A DNA stretch of 64,000 nt from the NCBI GenBank assembly GCA_016200265.1, contig JACQFE010000038.1:77539-141538 (forward strand), written 5' to 3'. The DNA comes from Planctomycetota bacterium. GTDB lineage: Bacteria > Planctomycetota > Phycisphaerae > UBA1845. This document shows positions 17,607-26,879 of this stretch, piece after piece. Position 1 is the stretch's first letter; every line of letters begins with the position of its first letter. A program made the translations under genes and the position numbers. A model generated the notes under the pieces. The model worked only from the letters and a program-made list of their open reading frames with translations, was not told the DNA's origin and did no database searches.

Positions 17607-19310
17607 GTGCAAACGACAAAGCTCGGCAGTTCGTTGACACCGCACACGGAGGATGTGGACTGTCTCATTCTGGGCGGCGGTATCACGGGGGCGGGAATCG
17701 CCCGCGATGCGGCCATCCGCGGCTTAAAGACTATCCTTGTTGATTCGCGTGACTTCGCCTCCGGCACGAGTCATCTAACTTCGAAGCTCATTCACGGCGG
17801 CTTGCGATATCTGCCGCAGGGCAAATTCAAGCTCGTGATCGAGGGCGTCACGGAGCGTGATCGCCTGTTGAATCAAATTGCCCCGCATCTCGTTCGACCT
17901 CTTCGATTCATCGTGCCGTATTCATGGTCCAAGTTTGTGAATTGGCTGACGACGGCCGCGGGGATTCACGGTTATGGTTTTCTGGAATGGTGGCGGAGTG
18001 GTCGAGGATGTCCGCCGCTTTTTGGTCCGCAGTTGCGCCGGCAATTTCCGTATCTACGCGCCCATCCATTCGCGGTGTCATACTGGGACGCACAGGCCAG
18101 CGACGCTCGTCTAGTGATTTCAGTCTTGCGCTCGGCGGAATGTCTCGATGCGACGATATTGAATTATACGACGCTTGACGCGGCTCGATTTGCGGACAAC
18201 CGATGGCACTGTCAGCTATCGCAGGAGAACGCGAATCACAGCATCGACGTCCACGCAAGAGTTGTCATCAACGCCACTGGCCCCTGGTCACCGGACACTG
18301 CTCAAAAATTGGGCGTGCCCGCGTCCGAGCTGATGTGGATCAAAGGCAGCCATTTGTTGCTGCGGCGATTTCCCGAGTTCGGCCCGGATGCGATCGTGAT
18401 TCGCAGCGTGCGAGATCGGCGTCTTCTCTGGGTCATTCCCTGGGAGACGAGGCTGATCGTCGGTACGACCGAATCGCGATATGACGGCGATCTTCGAAAC
18501 GTCCGCGCGACCAGCGACGAAGTTGATGACCTGTTTCAAAGCTTCAGGCGGTATTTCCCATCGCTCAACGCATCGACCGAAGACATTGTCGGAACCTACG
18601 CAGGCGTGCGACCCATCGTGCCGCAGGAAGGCGACAAAGAGAATCGACTTTCGCGCCGTCACGAAATTCTCGTCGATGGCGATCGTCGCCTCGTCACTGT
18701 GAACGGCGGGAAATTAACGACGTTTCGACGAATGGCCGAAGAAACAATCGATGCGGTTGAATCAATCCTGCGAATGGAGACGCCATCGAATCACGAGCTT
18801 ACGCCTCCGAAAGTTCGCCAACGTCTTCGAAACGAGATTGTCTGGCCGGGACAGGACCGCCCGCAAATCGAAAATCTTTCAAGACGATTGAATGAGCAGT
18901 TCGCGAACAGATTGCAAACGTCGTCGATCAATCACTTGGTAAGACTTTATGGGTCCGACGCAGAGGCGATCGTTGAGACAATGATTGGTGCTGAGGGAAG
19001 TTCGAAAAATTCAATCGATCTACAACTGCCGTATACTTCGGAAGAGCTGGCGTACTTGTGTCGTGAGGAGCACGTCGTGCATCTTCTCGACTTGCTCAAG
19101 CGGCGAACGCCTCTTTATTTTCTCGGCAAGCTGGACTGCAAGACGATTCGCCGGATCGCGGAGATTGCAGCCACGACCTTGAATTGGGACTCCGCTCGCG
19201 TAGACCGGGAATGCGAGCTGGTCGAAGCGGAGATGGAGGCCGATCGTCGGTCGATTGAATTCTCCACTCGGGCTGCTGCGGAACCGGTTGCCGCACCTGT
19301 ATTGGTATGA
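17607..19310 (+). CDS. glpD: FAD-dependent glycerol-3-phosphate dehydrogenase
   Basis: The enzyme oxidises sn-glycerol 3-phosphate to dihydroxyacetone phosphate and passes electrons to quinone at the membrane. The dinucleotide motif ILGGGITGAGIARDAA is near the N-terminus, followed by SGTSHLTSKLIHGGLRYL, which is typical of GlpD; the middle contains GTTESRYDGD and TYAGVRPIV, and the C-terminal helical domain contains LVRLYGSDA. The open frame extends back into the aminotransferase gene, but the family N-terminus fits GTG 17607 or TTG 17604, giving about 567 residues. The ribosome site is weak, so coupling to the gene before it is likely. Confidence 0.9.
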   Translation: MQTTKLGSSLTPHTEDVDCLILGGGITGAGIARDAAIRGLKTILVDSRDFASGTSHLTSKLIHGGLRYLPQGKFKLVIEGVTERDRLLNQIAPHLVRPLRFIVPYSWSKFVNWLTTAAGIHGYGFLEWWRSGRGCPPLFGPQLRRQFPYLRAHPFAVSYWDAQASDARLVISVLRSAECLDATILNYTTLDAARFADNRWHCQLSQENANHSIDVHARVVINATGPWSPDTAQKLGVPASELMWIKGSHLLLRRFPEFGPDAIVIRSVRDRRLLWVIPWETRLIVGTTESRYDGDLRNVRATSDEVDDLFQSFRRYFPSLNASTEDIVGTYAGVRPIVPQEGDKENRLSRRHEILVDGDRRLVTVNGGKLTTFRRMAEETIDAVESILRMETPSNHELTPPKVRQRLRNEIVWPGQDRPQIENLSRRLNEQFANRLQTSSINHLVRLYGSDAEAIVETMIGAEGSSKNSIDLQLPYTSEELAYLCREEHVVHLLDLLKRRTPLYFLGKLDCKTIRRIAEIAATTLNWDSARVDRECELVEAEMEADRRSIEFSTRAAAEPVAAPVLV

Positions 19311-19414
19311 AGGATACCGAGCCGCGTTCTTGACATTGCCCCCAGACCAACCGAATCCTATGATAGAACGGACGATGACTTACAGATTCCGTGTTGTTTC
19401 TTATATGGTGTCAA

Positions 19415-20257
19415 TTGCAGGTTAAGCTTGCCAGTTCACGAGGATTCTGCTTCGGCGTCGAAGACGCGATCGAGCTTGCGGAAGATGCTGTCGCTCGGCA
19501 TGGCGCGGGACGTGTCGTGGCATTGGGTCCCGTCATTCACAACAAGCAGGTGGTCGCGAAATTGGAGCAGTCCGGTCTCAATCAATCCGGCGATCTTGAT
19601 ACAATTCCATCAGACAAGGTTGTGCTCATTCGTTCGCATGGGGCCACGCCGCAGACCATGCAGCGGATCCACGATCGCGGACTTCAGGTGGTCGATGCGA
19701 CGTGCGTGCTCGTGAAACGCGCTCAGGATGTGGTTCGCCAACTTTACGACGAAGGATATCACGTGGTGATGATCGGCGATCCGAATCATCCCGAAGTTCG
19801 CGGGGTCATCGGTTATGCGCCCGAAGTCACGGTCATTGATGACGACAGCGACCTCGAACAAATGCTGCCCTACAAAGAGCGGCTCGGCATCGTCGCTCAG
19901 ACGACGCACTCGCCGGAGCATGTGGCCAAGGTCGTCGCGAAAATTCTTGTTCGGCCTTATCGCGAAGTGAAAATGGTCAACACGCTGTGCCTGGAAGTGA
20001 CCCGTCGCCAGGAGGCCGCCATCACCTTGTGCAAAGAGGTCGAAGTGATGTTTGTGCTTGGCGGATTGAATTCCGCGAATACCCGCGAGATGGCGAGGTT
20101 ATGTCATGTATCCGGCTGCGAAACGTACCACATCGAAACGTGGGAGCAGTTCGATCCCTCGATGGTTTGCGGCAAATCCGTGGCCGGGGTCACTGCCGGG
20201 GCCTCGACGCCGGAATCGGTCATTTCGGAATTCGTCGAGCGCCTCAAAGACATTTGA
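19415..20257 (+). CDS. ispH: 4-hydroxy-3-methylbut-2-enyl diphosphate reductase
   Basis: IspH performs the last step of the MEP isoprenoid pathway, giving IPP and DMAPP, and carries a [4Fe-4S] cluster. The three cluster cysteines are C12 (RGFCFG), C97 (DATC) and C192 (NTLC), and the catalytic Glu lies in NHPEV at position 127. Using TTG 19415 puts the first Cys at position 12, as in E. coli IspH, which supports this start; GTG 19391 would add eight residues. The ribosome site is weak. Length (280 residues) is normal for the compact form. Confidence 0.92.
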   Translation: MQVKLASSRGFCFGVEDAIELAEDAVARHGAGRVVALGPVIHNKQVVAKLEQSGLNQSGDLDTIPSDKVVLIRSHGATPQTMQRIHDRGLQVVDATCVLVKRAQDVVRQLYDEGYHVVMIGDPNHPEVRGVIGYAPEVTVIDDDSDLEQMLPYKERLGIVAQTTHSPEHVAKVVAKILVRPYREVKMVNTLCLEVTRRQEAAITLCKEVEVMFVLGGLNSANTREMARLCHVSGCETYHIETWEQFDPSMVCGKSVAGVTAGASTPESVISEFVERLKDI

Positions 20258-20572
20258 CGGCACGATGAACTCGAATCTCCGACGGGGAGCGCGGTCGGTG
20301 CTTCGCAACACGATCATCATGAGCGCGGGGCAAGCGTCGATAAAAACGGCCTTCACGGTCAATACTTGGAAAAATGGGCAAGCCTAATGTCCATGAGATC
20401 GTTGACTGCTCCGAAATTGCGGTCTAGAGTCTTATGGGGTCATAGGCGGGCGCGGCTGCGTTTGCTTTCCAATTCAATAAACTAAGAATCGGAAATCGGG
20501 TAGCGTTTTTTTTGCGTTCGGGGTCAGTCTAAAGGGGAGATCACAATGCAGAAGCATTCAGGAGGAGTGAAC
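20258..20572. other. Intergenic region before the large Cys-rich gene
   Basis: About 315 bases with no credible gene. A T8 run occurs near 20510, and two good ribosome sites come at the end: GGGGAG before ATG 20546 and AGGAGGAG before ATG 20573. No clear terminator for ispH was found. Confidence 0.4.
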
Positions 20573-23500
20573 ATGCGGAGCGATCGATACGGCTGTTGGA
20601 CGATGGGGGTGTTGGTGGCAGCGCTGGGATGGACCACCGGCGCCCGAGCGACGGTTTATGATTTCAGCAGCGACGCTGGAACAACAAACACCGCATTCAA
20701 AGATCAAATTCCGAGCAGCGCGATCCCACCAACGTCGAATACGGTGCCCGCGACGGCGTTCAACGCGACGGAGTACTCCGCTGTGGCCACATCGAACAAC
20801 GGTCGACAAATATCGACGGGCACGGGCTCAGGCAACCGTGGGGCGACGCGGTTTGTGTTCACGATCAATGAGAGCGCCGCCTCTCTAAGTGAATTGAGTG
20901 TTCTTTGGGAGGGACTGGCTGGGGGCGGGGGGACCATCCAGTTATACCTTTGGAACGCAAGTACGTCGTCCTACACTCTCGTGGGGAGTACGACCTCTTC
21001 GAGCGCGGATGCTACGATAACATCCACAAGTGTAACCCCTTCCTTATACATTGACGCTTCCCACCACGTCACCGTCATTGCGATCAATACGACGCAAAAC
21101 GACAGCGTTTCAACGGACTATGTTCGCATTTCGGTTCGCCAATGCTCCGCGAACTCCGATTGCGACGACAACAACGGCTGCACCGACGACTCATGCTCGG
21201 CGTCGAATCTTTGCGTACATACCAACAACTCGGCGTCCTGCAGTGATGATGGAAACGCTTGCACCGACGATGTGTGCAGCGCCGGCGCATGCACTCATCC
21301 CGCGAAAGCGAACGGCTCGGCATGTGACGACGGCAACGCCTGCACGCAGACCGATACGTGCCAGAACGGAACCTGCACCGGCTCGAATCCAGCCACCTGT
21401 TCGGCCTCGGACCAATGCCATGACGCGGGTGTTTGCAATCCGGGAACCGGGCAATGCTCGAATCCGGCGAAGGCGGACGGAATTTCATGCGATGACGGCA
21501 GCGCCTGCACGACCGACGACGCGTGTTCCGGCGGAACTTGCTTTGGCGGCGCGGCTTTGAACTGCAATGACGGCAACATTTGCACGACGGACGGCTGCGA
21601 TCCTGGAAGCGGATGCACTCATGCCAACAACAATGTAGTGTGCAACGACGGCGATGCGTGCACGGACCATGATGTTTGTAGCAATGGATCCTGCGGCGGG
21701 ACCTCGATAAGCTGCGACGACGGCAATGCTTGCACCGACGACTCCTGCGATTCTCAGACAGGCTGCGTCCATTCCAATAATTCCGCGGCATGCGACGACG
21801 GCCACGCGTGTACGGATGGCGATGTGTGCGGTAATGGATTTTGCGCCGGAACTCCCGTGCCCCATTGCACGGAATGCACGCAAAATGATCAGTGCGACGA
21901 TCACAACATATGCACGTCCGATTCCTGCCATGACGGCGTCTGCGTGTACGAAAACAATTTCGATTCCTGTGACGACGGCGACACCTGCACGACGAATGAC
22001 GTTTGCGGCGACGGATCCTGTCACGGCGGTCCGGCGCTGAACTGCGACGACGGGAACATTTGCACGGATGACTCGTGCAACCCCGCCAGCGGGTGTGTCA
22101 ATGTGAACAACGTAGAATCGTGCGATGATGGCAATGCCTGCACTACGAATGACACTTGCACGAACGGTTCATGCGTCGGAGGGCCTGCGCCGATTTGCGA
22201 CGACGGCAATCCCTGCACCACCGATACGTGCGACTCTGGATCCGGTTGCGTGTTTACCAACAACAGCGATCCTTGCGATGATGGAAACGCCTGCACGACC
22301 AATGACGCGTGTTCCGGAGGAAGCTGCGTGGGCGGTCCGGCGCCGGATTGCGATGATGGAAACGTCTGCACGGACGACTTCTGCGATTCGCTGGAAGGCT
22401 GCGTTCATGCAGATAATTCCGTCGTCTGTGATGATGGAAACGCCTGCACGGATCACGACACGTGCTCGGCGGGGTCGTGCCACGGAACGAACATCAGTTG
22501 TGATGATTCGAATCCCTGCACCGATGATTCATGTGATTCCGTCTCCGGTTGTATCCATCTGAACAATGTCGCCTTGTGCGATGATCATCATGCTTGCACG
22601 GTCGGCGACGCGTGCGTGGACGGAACGTGCGCCGGAATCGCCATCCCGTTGTGTACGGAATGCGAACAGGACGGGCAGTGCGACGACCAAAACGTTTGTA
22701 CCTCTGATTCCTGTCACGATGGAGTTTGCGTCTATGAGAATAATTCCGATTTGTGCGATGACGGTGATGCCTGCACGACAAACGATGTGTGCAAGGACGG
22801 AACCTGCCACGGCGGCGACGCTTTGGATTGCAATGATGGGAATCTCTGCACCGACGACTCCTGCAATCCGGCCAGCGGCTGCGTTTACGTGAATAACAAC
22901 AATCGTTGCGATGACGGAAACGCGTGTACGACTGGCGACTCATGCGTGGATGGCGCATGTATTCCTTCAGGCACGGCGACTTGTGACGACGGCAATCCGT
23001 GCACAACCGACACTTGCGATCCGGGGTCCGGCTGTGTGTTCACGAACAACAGCGATCCCTGCGACGACGGAAACGCCTGTACGACCAATGACACATGCTC
23101 CGAGGGTAGCTGCGTCGGCGGACCGGCCCCAAACTGCGACGACGGCAACCTCTGCACGGACGACTCATGCGATCCGATCAATGGCTGCCGCCATATTAAC
23201 AATAGTGATCCCTGCGACGATGGAAACGCATGCACAACAGAAGATGTGTGTTCCGGTGGTAGCTGCGTAGGCGGCGAGCCGCGGGATTGTGATGACGGCA
23301 ACCCCTGCACTGACGATTCTTGCGATCCGGTCGACGGCTGCATTCACGTAAACAATTCCAACTCGTGTGACGACGGCGACGCATGCACGACAGGCGATAC
23401 TTGTCAGGCCGGTGAGTGCCATGGCTCGATCGCCTATACGCTCGCGGAATGGCAACGAATGAACGAATGCCTCGCCGGACCAGGTGCGGCGATCGGCGAG

Positions 23501-23584
23501 AACTGCAGTTGCTTCGATTATGATTACGACGGCGACGTCGACGTGCAGGATGTGGCCATTTTCATGGAGCGATTCGGTCAATAG
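20573..23584 (+). CDS. Large secreted Cys-rich repeat protein with dockerin-like C-terminus
   Basis: The protein of about 1003 residues starts with a signal peptide, then has a beta-rich domain of about 180 residues. About 760 residues of Cys-rich repeats follow, built on CDDGNACTTNDTC and GCVHTNN units; these resemble the Dictyostelium-type Cys repeats also found in myxobacterial and planctomycete exported proteins. The end reads DYDGDVDVQDVAIFMERFGQ, a Ca-binding dockerin-like loop. A higher-order repeat is visible: the block with CTECTQNDQCDDHN recurs as CTECEQDGQCDDQN about 786 bases later. ATG 20573 has the better ribosome site; ATG 20546 is in frame too. Probably a stiff, disulfide-rich surface or matrix protein. 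Confidence 0.85.
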   Translation: MRSDRYGCWTMGVLVAALGWTTGARATVYDFSSDAGTTNTAFKDQIPSSAIPPTSNTVPATAFNATEYSAVATSNNGRQISTGTGSGNRGATRFVFTINESAASLSELSVLWEGLAGGGGTIQLYLWNASTSSYTLVGSTTSSSADATITSTSVTPSLYIDASHHVTVIAINTTQNDSVSTDYVRISVRQCSANSDCDDNNGCTDDSCSASNLCVHTNNSASCSDDGNACTDDVCSAGACTHPAKANGSACDDGNACTQTDTCQNGTCTGSNPATCSASDQCHDAGVCNPGTGQCSNPAKADGISCDDGSACTTDDACSGGTCFGGAALNCNDGNICTTDGCDPGSGCTHANNNVVCNDGDACTDHDVCSNGSCGGTSISCDDGNACTDDSCDSQTGCVHSNNSAACDDGHACTDGDVCGNGFCAGTPVPHCTECTQNDQCDDHNICTSDSCHDGVCVYENNFDSCDDGDTCTTNDVCGDGSCHGGPALNCDDGNICTDDSCNPASGCVNVNNVESCDDGNACTTNDTCTNGSCVGGPAPICDDGNPCTTDTCDSGSGCVFTNNSDPCDDGNACTTNDACSGGSCVGGPAPDCDDGNVCTDDFCDSLEGCVHADNSVVCDDGNACTDHDTCSAGSCHGTNISCDDSNPCTDDSCDSVSGCIHLNNVALCDDHHACTVGDACVDGTCAGIAIPLCTECEQDGQCDDQNVCTSDSCHDGVCVYENNSDLCDDGDACTTNDVCKDGTCHGGDALDCNDGNLCTDDSCNPASGCVYVNNNNRCDDGNACTTGDSCVDGACIPSGTATCDDGNPCTTDTCDPGSGCVFTNNSDPCDDGNACTTNDTCSEGSCVGGPAPNCDDGNLCTDDSCDPINGCRHINNSDPCDDGNACTTEDVCSGGSCVGGEPRDCDDGNPCTDDSCDPVDGCIHVNNSNSCDDGDACTTGDTCQAGECHGSIAYTLAEWQRMNECLAGPGAAIGENCSCFDYDYDGDVDVQDVAIFMERFGQ

Positions 23585-23669
23585 GCGATCGTCCATTTTG
23601 GAAAACCAGGAGGCGGCGGACACATTGAGCTTACGGGCGCCGCTGTCCCCGATCACGGCGAAAAACGAA

Positions 23670-23746
23670 CGGCTTGTCCGTCTGTGCCCGCGCTCCAGTC
23701 GAGTGGACAATCAGACTGGGTGCCCGTCGCACAGGCGGACAAGCCG
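23670..23746. terminator. Long inverted repeat between convergent genes
   Basis: Left arm 23670-23687 (CGGCTTGTCCGTCTGTGC) and right arm 23729-23746 pair over 18 positions with one G-T wobble, around a 41-base spacer. It lies between the end of the Cys-rich gene and the end of the convergent lipoprotein gene, so it could end transcription from both sides; there is no T tract. Confidence 0.45.
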
Positions 23747-23748
23747 CG

Positions 23749-24240
23749 TTACTCCTTCACCTTCCAATGGCCCGCTCCATCGGGTTCAAACTCGATCTTG
23801 GGATTTTCGCGATGTCGCAGTTCGGCGCTTTTGCCGTCGATTTCAATGACGACGAGTTTGCTCCAGTCGATGGCCAGTCGCCCCGTATCGAGCTCAAAGC
23901 GTGTGATGTCTTTGGTGCGAATGTCGATGCGATTGCGCGCCGGATCGAATGATCCCTCAACCCAGCCGCCTTTAGCGCCTTCGCGAGAAGTTGACGCGAA
24001 CAACCATCGCGTCGGGTCGTCCGGCTCCCGAAGCAGTGAAATCATGGGCGGTGGCTCAGCGGGCTTTTCAATGGACGGCGGCGGGGCTTCCGGCGGTTGC
24101 GCCGCGGACTGTGGCGAGGGCTCCGACTCGACATGAGAGGGATTCGATCGGTTGCAGCTTGTTTGAAGAGAGAGCACCGAAAACGCGCAAGCGATTCGTA
24201 TTGCCGTGTAATGGTCACAAGTTGCCAAGCTCATTCGCAT
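23749..24240 (-). CDS. Small putative lipoprotein
   Basis: The 163-residue protein has a lipobox-like end to its signal sequence (SLQTSCNRS, Cys near position 29), then a Pro-Glu-Ser-rich linker of about 40 residues and a compact C-terminal domain of about 95 residues rich in Asp, Arg and Trp. I do not recognise the domain. It would be anchored to a membrane by the lipidated Cys. The start ATG 24240 lies close to and divergent from hslV at 24258, so the two share a promoter region. An in-frame ATG lies at 24234. Confidence 0.65.
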   Translation of the reverse strand: MRMSLATCDHYTAIRIACAFSVLSLQTSCNRSNPSHVESEPSPQSAAQPPEAPPPSIEKPAEPPPMISLLREPDDPTRWLFASTSREGAKGGWVEGSFDPARNRIDIRTKDITRFELDTGRLAIDWSKLVVIEIDGKSAELRHRENPKIEFEPDGAGHWKVKE

Positions 24241-24257
24241 GTTGTACCGTCCATTTC

Positions 24258-24854
24258 ATGTTGTACCAGCAAAATGTGGCTTCGGTTGCGGACAAGCGGG
24301 GCGCGAAGAGAGAGTCGGGTGATGCGATTTGGCGTTCGACCACGATTCTCAGCGTGCGGCGCGGGGATCGAGTGGCCATTGGCGGCGATGGGCAGGTTTC
24401 GCTTGGTCCGGTGGCGATCAAGCAGGATGCTCGCAAAATTCGCAGCCTGGCCGATGGGAAAGTGCTTTGTGGATTTGCCGGCTCTGCGGCGGACGCCCTT
24501 GCATTGTTGGATCGTTTTGAGGCCAAGCTAAGTCAACACAAAGACAATGTGCGCCGTGCAGCCATTGAATTGGCCAAGGACTGGCGGACCGATCGGGTGC
24601 TGCGGCGGCTGGAATCGATGATTGTGGTTGCGTCGAAGGATGCGACCCTGATGATCGGTGGATCGGGCGACGTGATCGAACCGACGGACGGCGTGATCGG
24701 CATCGGCTCGGGTGGGATGTATGCGGTCGCGGCCGCGCGAGCTTTGGTCGCTCACACGGAATTGCCTCCGGAAAAAATCGTCGAGCAGGCGATGAGAATC
24801 GCAGGCGAGATTTGCGTGTATACGAACACTGCGATTAGCGTGGAGTCGTTGTGA
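24258..24854 (+). CDS. hslV: ATP-dependent protease peptidase subunit HslV
   Basis: HslV is the proteolytic core of the HslUV (ClpYQ) protease, a double hexamer with N-terminal Thr active sites. The mature N-terminus [19 protein letters not shown] is clear, as are [13 protein letters not shown] and [14 protein letters not shown] and the end [13 protein letters not shown]. With ATG 24258 the active Thr is residue 28, so a 27-residue propeptide would have to be removed, longer than the single Met or few residues usual in the family. hslU follows 106 bases downstream, across a repeat-rich gap. Confidence 0.93.
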   Translation: MLYQQNVASVADKRGAKRESGDAIWRSTTILSVRRGDRVAIGGDGQVSLGPVAIKQDARKIRSLADGKVLCGFAGSAADALALLDRFEAKLSQHKDNVRRAAIELAKDWRTDRVLRRLESMIVVASKDATLMIGGSGDVIEPTDGVIGIGSGGMYAVAAARALVAHTELPPEKIVEQAMRIAGEICVYTNTAISVESL

Positions 24855-24880
24855 ATCGCGCCGCCAAACTGCCGATTGTC

Positions 24881-24955
24881 AATTTTCAATTGCCAATTCG
24901 AGGAATGCACGCAATGACAAATTGGCAATTGGAAATCGGAAATTGGCAAATCGAT
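24881..24955. repeat. Inverted repeat in the hslV-hslU gap
   Basis: AATTGCCAATT (24888-24898) and AATTGGCAATT (24920-24930) are perfect complements, and pairing extends outward to about 16 bp with one mismatch. The word AATTGGCAA occurs again at 24941. Similar AT-rich word repeats of this kind are seen at 13.8-14.3 kb. It could form a hairpin in the hslVU transcript. Confidence 0.55.
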
Positions 24956-24960
24956 GAGTT

Positions 24961-26304
24961 ATGGATGACTTGACCCCTCAACAAACTGTTGAAGCTCTGG
25001 ACCGTTACATCATCGGCCAAAGTGCCGCCAAGCGCGCCGCTGCGGTCGCAATTCGTACGCGCTGGCGACGGCGTCAATTGCCGGAAGACATACGCAACGA
25101 GGTCACGCCCGCGAACATGATTCTCATCGGGCCGACGGGCGTTGGAAAAACCGAAATTGCTCGTCGCCTTGCAAGCCTTGTGAATGCGCCATTCGTCAAG
25201 GTCGAAGCGACGAAATACACGGAAGTGGGCTATCACGGTCGGGACGTGGAAACGATGGTGCGAGACCTTGTCGAAGTTGCGATTCGGATCGTGCATGATG
25301 AGCAAACTGAGGTGGTGCGTGAAGAGGCTGATCGACTGACCGAAGAGCGGCTGCTGGATTCGCTACTCCCCTCCGCGCCCAGTGAAATTGAAAGTGGTCC
25401 GCCGCAAGGCGAAGCGAGTGAACGGCGTCATCGCAGCCGCGAAAAGCTTCGAGCGCAGCTTCGTGCCGGTGAATTGGAAGATCGCGTTGTGGAAGTGACG
25501 GTCCAGGGTCGCCAGGCTCCAGTCGGCATCATGGCCACGATGGGCGTCGATCAAGTCGATCCCGACGTACAAAGTTTCCTCGAGCGGATCATGCCCAGCC
25601 CGACGAAAGCTCGCTCGCTTCCGGTTCGAGCCGCGCGCACTGTGCTCTTCGATCAGCAATGCGATCGACTGATCGATCGTGACAAAGTGATCGAACTTGC
25701 GATCCAACGAACCGAAGAGAGTGGAATCATTTTCATCGATGAGTTGGATAAGCTCGCCACTCCCGTTCAGTCGCACGGTCCGGATGTGTCGCGGCAGGGC
25801 GTGCAACGCGATCTGCTCCCGATCATCGAAGGTTGCGCGGTGGGCACGCGCTATGGGCCGGTCAAAACTGATCATGTTTTGTTCATTACGGCCGGCGCCT
25901 TTCACGCGAGCAAGCCAAGCGATCTCATGCCGGAGTTGCAGGGTCGTTTGCCGATTCGCGTAAGTCTCGAAGAGCTGACTCGCGACGATTTTATTCGCAT
26001 TCTTACCGAGCCCCAGAATGCGCTGACGCGGCAACACGTGGCCTTGCTGGCGACGGAGGGGGTGCTCGTCGAATTCACGCCTGATGCGGCCCCGGCCCTT
26101 GCTGATCTGGCGTTCAAAATCAACCAGACTACCGATAACATCGGTGCCCGCCGGTTGATGACAGTGATGGAGAAGTTGATGGAGGAAATCAGCTTCAATG
26201 CGGCGGACCTGAAGGGGCAGACAGTGCGAATTGACGCGGCCTACGTCCACAAGCGGCTCGAAGGAATTGTCCAGGATACTGATTTGAGTCGCTATATCCT
26301 GTAA
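24961..26304 (+). CDS. hslU: ATP-dependent protease ATPase subunit HslU
   Basis: HslU is the AAA+ unfoldase that feeds substrates to HslV. The N-terminal LTPQQTVEALDRYIIGQ is typical; Walker A is GPTGVGKTE at about residues 57-65, the pore loop GYHGRDVE follows at about 90-97, the I domain is at about 110-225, Walker B is IIFIDELDKLA near 257-267, and sensor residues lie in LQGRLPIRV and NIGARRLMT. The last residues, SRYIL, form the tail that docks into HslV. The I domain is somewhat short but complete. It is transcribed together with hslV. Confidence 0.95.
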   Translation: MDDLTPQQTVEALDRYIIGQSAAKRAAAVAIRTRWRRRQLPEDIRNEVTPANMILIGPTGVGKTEIARRLASLVNAPFVKVEATKYTEVGYHGRDVETMVRDLVEVAIRIVHDEQTEVVREEADRLTEERLLDSLLPSAPSEIESGPPQGEASERRHRSREKLRAQLRAGELEDRVVEVTVQGRQAPVGIMATMGVDQVDPDVQSFLERIMPSPTKARSLPVRAARTVLFDQQCDRLIDRDKVIELAIQRTEESGIIFIDELDKLATPVQSHGPDVSRQGVQRDLLPIIEGCAVGTRYGPVKTDHVLFITAGAFHASKPSDLMPELQGRLPIRVSLEELTRDDFIRILTEPQNALTRQHVALLATEGVLVEFTPDAAPALADLAFKINQTTDNIGARRLMTVMEKLMEEISFNAADLKGQTVRIDAAYVHKRLEGIVQDTDLSRYIL

Positions 26305-26511
26305 GTTATCGGACGTTTTATTTGTTTTGCGTGGGGGGAGTGTTTCTCCGCTAGTATCATGGCTGTTGCAGGATTATCCCTAAATTCCGCATTGGCGAAA
26401 TTCGATCAATTGACTACGATTACGGGTCGCTTTTGAACCGGCCTTTGCGGGCCACTTGTGAGTGGTTTTCCAAGCCGGCGGCACTTTTTCGAAAGGAAGG
26501 AATGGTCTTGC

Positions 26512-26724
26512 GTGATTAAAGTTCGTCCTCGGGGCAATGAATCGGTTCAGCAGATGTTGAAGCGTTTTAAGCGTCTCTGTCAGCGCGAAGGTCTGATTCG
26601 TGACATGAAGCGGCACAGTTACTATGAGAAGCCGTCGGAGCGGAAGCGTCGTCAATCGCGCAAGACAGTTCGCAAGGTCATCACCGACACGGGCGAATTC
26701 GTGCCCATGGGCCCCCCGCGGTAG
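26512..26724 (+). CDS. rpsU: 30S ribosomal protein S21
   Basis: The 70-residue basic protein starts VIKVRPRGNESVQQMLKRFK and continues CQREGLIRDMKRHSYYEKPS, the full S21 core, followed by KRRQSRK and a short C-terminal extension ending FVPMGPPR. The start is GTG 26512, the family position, with GGAAGG eleven bases upstream; an in-frame longer version from 26458 does not fit. S21 takes part in initiation on the small subunit. It stands alone between hslU and a reductase gene. Confidence 0.93.
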   Translation: MIKVRPRGNESVQQMLKRFKRLCQREGLIRDMKRHSYYEKPSERKRRQSRKTVRKVITDTGEFVPMGPPR

Positions 26725-26879
26725 AGCGAAATCGCGTTGGTTCGAATATCGCGGCGCATCATCATTCATTTTAAGTGCGTTGCGAGCATTAGCTGACTTT
26801 GAAGTATTCAGTTCGCCGAAAAATCAGCACCGAGTCCGGAATGAAGCCGCGGCTCGGTGTTTTCATTTGGAGCGTTGGA

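Noticed and set aside
20573-23584. CRISPR-like repeated words
   Set aside because: The repeats are coding, vary in spacing and sequence, and keep one reading frame; there is no constant direct repeat with unique spacers, and no cas gene.
21084-23710. Many long open frames on both strands within the Cys-rich gene
   Set aside because: They follow from the biased codon repeats of the + strand gene (GAC GAC GGC and TGC) and consist of Arg- or Ala/Val-rich low-complexity sequence.
25363-26250. A 295-codon minus-strand open frame
   Set aside because: It is antisense to hslU and has no family features; hslU is fully conserved on the + strand.
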